DNA of 64,000 nt from Sinorhizobium terangae (lineage in GTDB: Bacteria; Pseudomonadota; Alphaproteobacteria; Rhizobiales; Rhizobiaceae). Where the stretch lies: contig NZ_CP121659.1 of the NCBI RefSeq assembly GCF_029714365.1, positions 3,371,001 to 3,435,000 of the forward strand, in the 5' to 3' direction. Below, in pieces: positions 54,761-60,902 of the stretch; position 1 is the first letter of the stretch, and every line of letters begins with the position of its first letter. A program made the position numbers and the translations under genes. The notes below the pieces were generated by a model. It searched no databases. It worked only from the letters and a program-made list of their open reading frames with translations, and was not told the DNA's origin.

Positions 54761-55485
54761 ATTCGCCAGCCTCCGCTTCCGCGGCCGTTTCACTCAAGGA
54801 CGTCGAAGTCCGTTTCAAAACGACGAAGCTCACGTTCGACTGCGTGATTCCGGCCGGGCAGATCGTCGCGGTCGTCGGTGCGTCGGGGTCGGGCAAATCG
54901 ACACTGTTTAACGTCATCGCCGGATTTGAAGAGCCGGAGCAGGGTGCGGTCGATGTTCTCGGAGAGGACATGGCGGGCCGCCTGCCGGCCGAGCGCCCGG
55001 TGTCGGTCATCTTCCAGGAGCACAACCTCTTTGCTCATCTCGACGCCGCAACCAATGTCGGTTTCGGCATCAGCCCGGCCTTGCGCCTGACCGATATCGA
55101 CCGGGCCAAGGTGACCGATGCATTGAAGCGCGTCGGCCTCGATGGCTTCGGCGGACGCCTGCCGCCGACGCTTTCAGGCGGCGAGCGTCAGAGGGTCGCG
55201 CTCGCCCGCGCGCTCGTCCGCCACCGGCCGCTGCTCTTGCTTGACGAACCCTTTGCCGCGCTCGATCCGGGCATGAGAGCGGAAATGCGCGAACTTTTGC
55301 GCGACCTCCACAACGAGGAAGGCAATACGATCCTGATGATCACGCATCACCCCGATGACGTGAGACTGCTCGCCGACAGCGTGCTCTTTCTCGACCGGGG
55401 ACGTATCATCGCTCACGACCCTGTCGATCGGTTTGTCGAACGGCGCGACGTCACGGCGATCAACCGCTTCCTCGGCCGCGAATGA
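54757..55485 (+). CDS. thiQ: Thiamine ABC transporter ATPase
   Basis: A 242-residue ATPase. Walker A is GASGSGKST, the Q-loop VIFQEHNLFAHLDAATNV, the signature LSGGERQRVALARAL, Walker B LLLLDEPFAALDPGM, and the H-loop MITHHPDDV. FQEHNLFAHL is characteristic of ThiQ. It is coupled to thiP by ATGA overlap and is the last gene of the riboswitch-controlled operon. A repeat remnant follows directly. Confidence 0.95.
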   Translation: MNSPASASAAVSLKDVEVRFKTTKLTFDCVIPAGQIVAVVGASGSGKSTLFNVIAGFEEPEQGAVDVLGEDMAGRLPAERPVSVIFQEHNLFAHLDAATNVGFGISPALRLTDIDRAKVTDALKRVGLDGFGGRLPPTLSGGERQRVALARALVRHRPLLLLDEPFAALDPGMRAEMRELLRDLHNEEGNTILMITHHPDDVRLLADSVLFLDRGRIIAHDPVDRFVERRDVTAINRFLGRE

Positions 55486-55497
55486 GGCTTGCCGTCG

Positions 55498-55572
55498 CCG
55501 ATTTGAGGACGAAATCATGCAGCAAGTCAAAGCGCTCCGGCGACCCTGGCGCGTCGGAAGACACGCAAGGCG
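55498..55572 (+). repeat. Partial, degenerate RIME-like repeat
   Basis: GATTTGAGGACGAAATCATGC AGCAAGTCAAAGCGCTCCGG and TGGCGCGTCGGAAGACACGC match the spacer and GC hairpin of other copies; the left half of the AT hairpin is gone. It lies just past the thiQ stop. Confidence 0.6.
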
Positions 55573-55857
55573 TCCGTGGGAATTTTTCGCTAAATTACCG
55601 TTCGCCACAATTTGACCGCCGCGCTGTGCGACGCGCGGAATATCCGACGGTTGGCGCGATGTTCGCGCATCCGTTGCTGTGATACCACGGGGCAACTATT
55701 TCTGCGGGGATCAGTAGGCAGACTGCGCTGAAATCGTTACAGCACGGTCATGGCTGAAACACCCAGGCTGGAACACGGTATCCGGCTGAAAAAGTAGGAT
55801 TTTTCAACGTCGGCGCTTAAGTTGTGGCAGGCGCCGGCGAGGGGAACGGGCTGAGGC
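55573..55857. other. Intergenic region upstream of the M48 lipoprotein gene
   Basis: The whole gap from thiQ is 372 bases. Beyond the repeat remnant nothing is recognised; no EcfG-type GGAAC-N16/17-CGTT pair was found here. Confidence 0.4.
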
Positions 55858-57369
55858 ATGGTTAGGCATACAGTCATCGACGGCCGGAATCCGACGCGAC
55901 GCGGCGGCAAGAATGCACGATTAATGGTTGCATTCCTGGCGACTACGTTGCTGTCGGCCTGCCAGTCGCTGATCGAACAGACCTACGAGCCGACCGTTTC
56001 CCCCTCGTCAAATCCGCAGATCGTCGAGGAAGTGCAGAAGAACGATCCGCGCGCCCAGCTCGGCGCACGCGAACACCCGCGGATCGTTGCGAGCTACGGT
56101 GGCGAATACAAGGACGCCAAGACCGAACGGCTGGTGGCGCGCATCACCGGCGCGCTGACGGCGGTTTCGGAAAATCCGCAGCAGTCCTATCGCATTACCA
56201 TCTTGAATTCCCCTGCGATCAACGCCTTTGCACTCCCGGGCGGCTATCTCTACGTCACGCGCGGTCTTCTGGCGCTCGCGAACGATGCCTCGGAGGTCGC
56301 TGCCGTGCTCTCGCACGAGATGGCGCACGTCACCGCTAACCACGGCATCGAGCGCCAGCAGCGCGAAGAGGCCGAGGTGATCGCGAGCCGGGTCGTCTCC
56401 GAGGTGCTTTCCTCCAATCTGGCCGGAAAACAGGCGCTCGCCCGCGGCAAGCTGCGGCTTGCCGCCTTCTCGCGCAATCAGGAGCTCCAGGCCGACGTGA
56501 TCGGCGTGCGCATGCTCGGCGAGGCGGGATACGACCCCTATGCCGCCGCCCGCTTCCTCGATTCGATGGCGGCCTACGCCCGCTTCACGGCGGTCGACCC
56601 GGAAACCGACCAGAGCCTCGACTTCCTGTCAAGCCACCCCAACGCGCCGCAGCGCGTCGAACTGGCGCGCCGGCACGCGCGTGCCTTCGGCGCCGAAGGC
56701 ACGATCGGCGATCGCGGACGCGACTATTATCTCGCCGGTATCGACGGCATCCTCTATGGCGACAGCCCGCAGGAAGGGTATGTCCGCGGCCAGACATTCC
56801 TGCACGGCCAGCTCGGCATCCGCTTCGACGTGCCGTTCGGCTTCCAGATCGACAACAAGGCCGAGGCGGTGCTCGCGACCGGCCCGGGTGACATCGCGAT
56901 CCGTTTCGATGGCGTCGCCGACACCGGAGGGCGCAGCCTCACGGATTATATCGCCAGCGGCTGGGTCACCGGTCTGCAGCCGGATACCATCCGTCCGATC
57001 TCGGTCAATGGCCTCGAGGCGGCAACGGCACGCGCGTCCGCCGACCGGTGGGACTTCGATGTCACCGTGATCCGCATCGACAACCGCATCTACCGGTTCC
57101 TGACCGCGGTACCCAAGGGATCGCGCGCGCTCGAAGCCACGGCGAGCCAGTTGCGCGGCTCTTTCCGCCGGATGACGCAAGCGGAGGTTCAATCGCTGAA
57201 GCCGCTGCGCATTCGCGTGGTTACGGTGAGATCCGGCGACACCATGGCGACGCTTGCCGCCCGGATGATGGGGACGGACCGCAAGCTCGATCTCTTCCGC
57301 CTGATCAACGCGATGCAGATCACCTCCACCGTCAAACCCGGCGACAAGGTGAAGATCATCGCGGAGTAG
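55858..57369 (+). CDS. M48-family metalloprotease lipoprotein with C-terminal LysM-like domain
   Basis: A 503-residue protein. A membrane-export segment ending LLSACQSL is a good lipobox (Cys38 or so). The M48 domain has GGYLYVTRGLLALANDASE, the zinc motif VLSHEMAHVTANHG (HExxH) and NQELQADVIGVRMLGEAGYDP (third ligand Glu). LSSHPNAPQRVE follows. The C-terminal 60 residues (VVTVRSGDTMATLAARMMGT, TVKPGDKVKII) are LysM-like, suggesting peptidoglycan binding. Relatives (BepA/LoiP) handle outer-membrane protein assembly or turnover. It is convergent with rpoH2, with a RIME-like repeat between them. Confidence 0.88.
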   Translation: MVRHTVIDGRNPTRRGGKNARLMVAFLATTLLSACQSLIEQTYEPTVSPSSNPQIVEEVQKNDPRAQLGAREHPRIVASYGGEYKDAKTERLVARITGALTAVSENPQQSYRITILNSPAINAFALPGGYLYVTRGLLALANDASEVAAVLSHEMAHVTANHGIERQQREEAEVIASRVVSEVLSSNLAGKQALARGKLRLAAFSRNQELQADVIGVRMLGEAGYDPYAAARFLDSMAAYARFTAVDPETDQSLDFLSSHPNAPQRVELARRHARAFGAEGTIGDRGRDYYLAGIDGILYGDSPQEGYVRGQTFLHGQLGIRFDVPFGFQIDNKAEAVLATGPGDIAIRFDGVADTGGRSLTDYIASGWVTGLQPDTIRPISVNGLEAATARASADRWDFDVTVIRIDNRIYRFLTAVPKGSRALEATASQLRGSFRRMTQAEVQSLKPLRIRVVTVRSGDTMATLAARMMGTDRKLDLFRLINAMQITSTVKPGDKVKIIAE

Positions 57370-57421
57370 TCTGCGGTAACCTACCGACGATTCATTGATT
57401 GGTTTGGCCTGAACGGCACTA

Positions 57422-57521
57422 CTGCATGATTCCTTAAATCGGAATCGATTTAAGGAATCATGCAGCAAATCAAAGTACTACAACGATCTTTGCGCGTCCG
57501 ATTGGACGCGCGGCGCTGTAG
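57422..57521 (+). repeat. RIME-like palindromic repeat, best-preserved copy
   Basis: A near-perfect AT-rich hairpin (TGCATGATTCCTTAAATC mirrored, 57423-57465), spacer CAAATCAAAGTACTACAACG, then a perfect GCGCGTCC/GGACGCGC hairpin (57492-57511) and GGCGCTGTAG. About 100 bases. It lies between the convergent M48 and rpoH2 genes and may serve as their shared transcript end. Confidence 0.88.
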
Positions 57522-57540
57522 AGCGCCACGATGGCCGTAG

Positions 57541-58407
57541 TCAGTGCATGCCGGCCGTCAATGCCGGCGCCTTGGCGGCGAGCGCGGCACGCAGCTTTTC
57601 CAGCGCCCGGGTCTCGATCTGCCTGACGCGCTCCTTCGAGATGCCGAGATCGACGCCAAGCTCCTCCAGCGTCGCGCCGTCTTCCGACAATCGCCGGGCG
57701 CGGATGATCTTCATCTCGCGCTCGCTCAACTCTCCAAGGGCGATATGAAGCCAGCGACGCGCGCGTTCGCCGTCGATCATGTCGCTGACCTGTTCATCGG
57801 GCAGCGGCGCTTCGCTCGCAAGAAAGTCGAGACGCTCGCCGCCATCCGAATCTCCGTGGCCAACCGGGGCCTGCAGAGACGCGTCGCTTCCGGACAGGCG
57901 CGCATCCATCGTCTGCACATCGGCGAGGCTGACGCCCAGCGCGGCGGCTATCTCCTCGTGCATCGCCTGCGAGGTCAGCTGCCGGTCGCCTTGGGCAAGA
58001 CGCGCCCGCAGTCTCCTGAGATTGAAGAACAGCGCCTTTTGCGCCGAGCTTGTGCCTCCGCGCACGATCGACCAGTTGCGCAGCACATAGTCCTGCATCG
58101 ACGCGCGGATCCACCAGGTGGCATAGGTGGAGAAGCGAACGTCCCGGCTTGGCTCGAAGCGTGCCGCCGCCTCCAGCAGGCCGACATGCCCCTCCTGGAC
58201 AAGATCGCTCATAGGCAACCCGAAGCTGCGGAATTTCGCCGCCATGGCGATCACCAGGCGCATGTGCGCCATGGCAATCTTGTTGCGCGCCTCCTGATCG
58301 TTGTTGTCCCTCCAGGCCTGCGCCAGGGCATGCTCCTCGTCGCGTTCGAGATAGGGCGCGTCCATGGCAATCTTGATCATGCGCCTGTCTGCTGTAAGGG
58401 TCTTCAT
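57541..58407 (-). CDS. rpoH2: Alternative (heat-shock type) sigma factor RpoH2
   Basis: A 288-residue sigma-32 family protein. Region 2 has MAHMRLVIAMAAKFRSFGLP and DLVQEGHVGLLEAAARFEP, with ATWWIRASMQDYVLRNWS; the RpoH box is AQKALFFNLRRLR; region 4.2 is LEELGVDLGISKERVRQIET. The sequence is closer to the RpoH2 type of rhizobia than to RpoH1, by recall. The ATG at 58407 has GGAG about seven bases upstream. An EcfG-type promoter lies about 220 bases upstream, consistent with control by the general stress sigma factor. Confidence 0.9.
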   Translation of the reverse strand: MKTLTADRRMIKIAMDAPYLERDEEHALAQAWRDNNDQEARNKIAMAHMRLVIAMAAKFRSFGLPMSDLVQEGHVGLLEAAARFEPSRDVRFSTYATWWIRASMQDYVLRNWSIVRGGTSSAQKALFFNLRRLRARLAQGDRQLTSQAMHEEIAAALGVSLADVQTMDARLSGSDASLQAPVGHGDSDGGERLDFLASEAPLPDEQVSDMIDGERARRWLHIALGELSEREMKIIRARRLSEDGATLEELGVDLGISKERVRQIETRALEKLRAALAAKAPALTAGMH

Positions 58408-58627
58408 CGATCGCTCCGTAGCTGGCGCCCGGGCGCCGTTAACGATTGAACACGAAGGGCCAAACGCTTGTCGGAGCATCCGGCGACAGGAAACGGTGAG
58501 CGCCAGGTCGTACTTGAAGAACCGGTGCAGCGCCCTAAATCGAAGATCCGAACCTGACACGGTGAGAGATCACAGAACCAAGATCGTCCGGGCCGCAAAG
58601 GCGAACACCTTCGCACCGGCCTTTCCC

Positions 58628-58652
58628 AACGCGCGCCGGCGCAAAAGGTTCC
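58628..58652 (-). promoter_or_regulatory. EcfG/RpoE2-type promoter of rpoH2
   Basis: On the minus strand, GGAAC (58652-58648), a 16-base spacer, then CGTT (58631-58628). This is the general-stress (RpoE2/EcfG) consensus GGAAC-N16/17-CGTT. It lies downstream of the carD terminator and about 220 bases before the rpoH2 start, with no other gene between. Confidence 0.75.
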
Positions 58653-58700
58653 CTTGCCTGCAATGATTTCGGGATGGGTGTTTCTGCATTGCGGCCAAGG

Positions 58701-58790
58701 CATGCAGCCGCGCGTCCTATCAGACGCGCAAGGGCCGCTGTCGCACGTTTGAAGTTCTGCATGCTTCCATCCTCAATGGAAACATAGAGT
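58701..58790 (-). repeat. RIME-like repeat, partly decayed
   Basis: CATGCAGCCGCGCGTCCTATCAGACGCGC is the GC hairpin; TCTGCATGCTTCCATCCTC...ATGGAAAC is the remnant of the second. It lies between the carD terminator and the rpoH2 promoter. Confidence 0.65.
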
Positions 58791-58801
58791 AGCCATGCGA
58801 G

Positions 58802-58836
58802 CAAAAAAAAGCCCGACGCGAGGGCCGGGCTTCTTG
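58802..58836 (-). terminator. Intrinsic terminator of carD
   Basis: On the minus strand, AAGCCCGGCCCTCGCGTCGGGCTT is followed by TTTTTTGC, about 30 bases after the carD stop. Confidence 0.9.
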
Positions 58837-58865
58837 GTCGTGGCTTCTGTTTCCGAGACTGCGGC

Positions 58866-59435
58866 TTAAGCGGCCTCGTCCTGGGTATCCTCTTCTTCGA
58901 TGGCCTTGCCGCGCTTCGGCCCCTTGTTCAGGTTGGCTTCGACGAGACGTACCGCCTCCGTTTCCGACATCTTGTTGACGGCAGCGATTTCGCGCGCCAT
59001 GCGGTCAAGAGCGGCCTCATAAAGCTGGCGTTCGGAATAGGACTGTTCCGGCTGGTTTTCCGCGCGATAGAGATCGCGCACCACTTCCGCGATGGAGATG
59101 AGATCGCCGGAATTGATCTTGGCATCGTATTCCTGGGCACGACGGGACCACATGGTCCGCTTCACGCGTGCCTTGCCCTGCACGACCTTCAGCGCACGAT
59201 CGACGAAATCGGTTTCGGACAGCTTGCGCATGCCGATGCTGACGGCTTTCGCCACCGGCACCTTGAGACGCATCTTGTCCTTCTCGAAATCGATGACAAA
59301 AAGCTCGAGCTTCATGCCAGCGACTTCCTGCTCCTCAATCGCAACGATCTGGCCAACACCGTGAGCCGGATATACGATCGATTCACCGGTCTTGAAGCCT
59401 TGGCGCGTTGAAGATTTTTTCTGCTGGGTCGTCAT
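58866..59435 (-). CDS. carD: CarD family transcription regulator (CdnL-like)
   Basis: A 189-residue protein. The N-terminal RNA-polymerase-interaction domain (about 12-75) has GFKTGESIVYPAHGVGQIVA and ELFVIDFEKDKMRLKVPV; the C-terminal helical domain has TMWSRRAQEYDAKINSGDL and VVRDLYRAENQPEQSYSERQ, which contact upstream DNA. CarD/CdnL stabilises open complexes at rRNA and other housekeeping promoters. The ATG at 59435 gives MTTQQKKSSTRQ; a longer frame to 59474 is unlikely. It has its own terminator. Confidence 0.93.
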   Translation of the reverse strand: MTTQQKKSSTRQGFKTGESIVYPAHGVGQIVAIEEQEVAGMKLELFVIDFEKDKMRLKVPVAKAVSIGMRKLSETDFVDRALKVVQGKARVKRTMWSRRAQEYDAKINSGDLISIAEVVRDLYRAENQPEQSYSERQLYEAALDRMAREIAAVNKMSETEAVRLVEANLNKGPKRGKAIEEEDTQDEAA

Positions 59436-59847
59436 TCGTTTCAAAAACTCCCTATTGCGCACCCGGCCTCTCAAAGGCCGGGGCCGGGTCGGTCAGGCCC
59501 GGGATAGACGGGGATACCGCCGGGTGGGGTCAATCCTGGTCCGTCCAACGGAACGCAAATGGCCTCATGGAACGCGGTCACAGGCAACGGAACGTTGCTT
59601 ATTTGGGAAAGAGCCGCGCCGTGGAGATCGTTTGCTTTCGTGATGGTTTTCGGGCGCGCAAAAACACCCTCGGTGGATCAGTAACAGGAAGCTATCACAA
59701 AAAAGTGCGCAAATCAATAATTTGCTGCATGGCAGCGATCAAGCCACCACGCACACAATTGTGAGGCTGAGGCCGGATTTCCCCAGATTTCGGCCCTCGC
59801 TTTGTATCCGTTCGTCAGCGCCGGCGAACCAAGCACGGACGATTGCT
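59436..59847. other. carD upstream region, no gene seen
   Basis: 412 bases between carD and fdxA. The short plus-strand frames here are without homology or a ribosome binding site. The AT-rich segment 59690-59730 is a plausible promoter area for carD. No repeat of the known families was found. Confidence 0.45.
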
Positions 59848-60186
59848 TCAGTCACCCTGTCCCGGCTCGGCAGAGAAATACTTGTCGTATTTGCCCTCGA
59901 CGCCGTCCATCTCCTTCGCCTCGGGCAGAGGATCCCGCTTGACCGTGATATTCGGCCACTTCGTCGCAAAATCAGCGTTCAATTTCAACCACATGTCGAG
60001 CCCCGGCTCGGTATCCGGCTTGATCGCATTGGCCGGACATTCCGGCTCACACACCCCGCAATCGATACACTCGTCCGGGTGGATGACGAGGAAATTCTCC
60101 CCTTCATAGAAGCAATCCACCGGGCAGACTTCCACGCAGTCCGTATACTTGCAGCGAATGCAATTGTCGGTCACGACATACGTCAT
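59848..60186 (-). CDS. fdxA: Seven-iron ferredoxin FdxA
   Basis: A 112-residue ferredoxin beginning [20 protein letters not shown]. The first cluster site [17 protein letters not shown] is of the 3Fe-4S type, the second [12 protein letters not shown] binds 4Fe-4S. A C-terminal extension of 40 or so residues ([20 protein letters not shown]) is usual for this group. It is a low-potential electron carrier in the cytoplasm; its partner enzymes are unknown. It lies between the S4 protein and carD genes, a conserved order in Rhizobiales. Confidence 0.95.
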   Translation of the reverse strand: MTYVVTDNCIRCKYTDCVEVCPVDCFYEGENFLVIHPDECIDCGVCEPECPANAIKPDTEPGLDMWLKLNADFATKWPNITVKRDPLPEAKEMDGVEGKYDKYFSAEPGQGD

Positions 60187-60397
60187 GAGGTACTCCAGCC
60201 AAGCTCACATTTGATGGCAGACGGCAACCAATGGTGATGCCCATCGTCCGTGCATGCTAGGAATGTCCGGCGCGCATAGCTGCCGAAGCAGACCCCGAAT
60301 GCCATTCAACGTGGTTTGTCAGGTAACGGCTTTGAGGGCCCTTTGCAAGAATAATCCATGCGCCGTTTGCCGGGAAGCAGGCAGAGTTTTCCAGAGT
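60187..60397. other. fdxA upstream region, no gene seen
   Basis: Part of the 298-base gap before the S4 gene. No frame with support was found; it probably holds the fdxA promoter. Confidence 0.4.
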
Positions 60398-60436
60398 GGA
60401 ATGATTTTCGATCGCTTCGATCCAAAATCGTTGATT
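60398..60436. repeat. Degenerate TGATTTT...AAAATC palindrome
   Basis: GGAATGATTTTCGATCG and CGATCCAAAATCGTTGAT form a mismatched inverted pair, a decayed relative of the perfect palindrome at 51054-51098. Confidence 0.45.
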
Positions 60437-60484
60437 TCGCCGATTTTTCACGGGCCAGGCGGCATGGTGACCGCCGCCCGCGGC

Positions 60485-60895
60485 TCAATCGTCCTCGCCG
60501 AAATCGGGCTTAAGGCGATCCGTATCGCGCCGCTCCCGCTTCGTCGGTCGCCCGGCACCTCGCTCACGCGTCGCCTGCTCAAAAGCCGTGAGCCTCCGGG
60601 ACGAGGCCGGCGGGGTCAGGTCCTCGTAGAGCAGGCGGGCCTCTTCGTAGGGCCCCCGCCGTGTTCCGGGCAAGAGCACGCGAAGAACGAGATCCCGCCG
60701 CTCGAGTGCCAATTCAAGCGTATCTCCGGCCTTTACCTGAGCGGACGATTGCGTCACCCGCGCGCCGTTGATCGCGACATGACCGGCCTCGATCGCCTTT
60801 TGGGCAAGCGAGCGCGATTTGATCAGCCGCGCGAAGAACAGCCACTTGTCGAGCCGCTGACGAGGTGCGGGCGCAGACGCTGGCTGTTTCTCCAT
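60485..60895 (-). CDS. S4-domain RNA-binding protein (Hsp15/HslR-like)
   Basis: A 136-residue protein. The S4 domain is RLDKWLFFARLIKSRSLAQKA, EAGHVAINGARVTQSSAQVK and AGDTLELALERRDLVLRVL. The C-terminal half is basic and probably disordered (RERGAGRPTKRERRDTDRLK). Hsp15 in E. coli rescues peptidyl-tRNA on dissociated 50S subunits. It lies seven bases downstream of the helicase gene, so the two are surely co-transcribed. Confidence 0.9.
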   Translation of the reverse strand: MEKQPASAPAPRQRLDKWLFFARLIKSRSLAQKAIEAGHVAINGARVTQSSAQVKAGDTLELALERRDLVLRVLLPGTRRGPYEEARLLYEDLTPPASSRRLTAFEQATRERGAGRPTKRERRDTDRLKPDFGEDD

Positions 60896-60902
60896 TGCCT
60901 TC

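Noticed and set aside
57422..57521. Tandem intrinsic terminators instead of a repeat
   Set aside because: The hairpins lack T tracts, and the same 100-base unit recurs at many sites in the window. It may still end transcripts, but it is a dispersed repeat first.
59549..59597. GGAAC and CGTT words upstream of carD resembling an EcfG promoter
   Set aside because: They are on the plus strand, pointing away from carD, with a 19-base spacer; no gene lies downstream in that direction.
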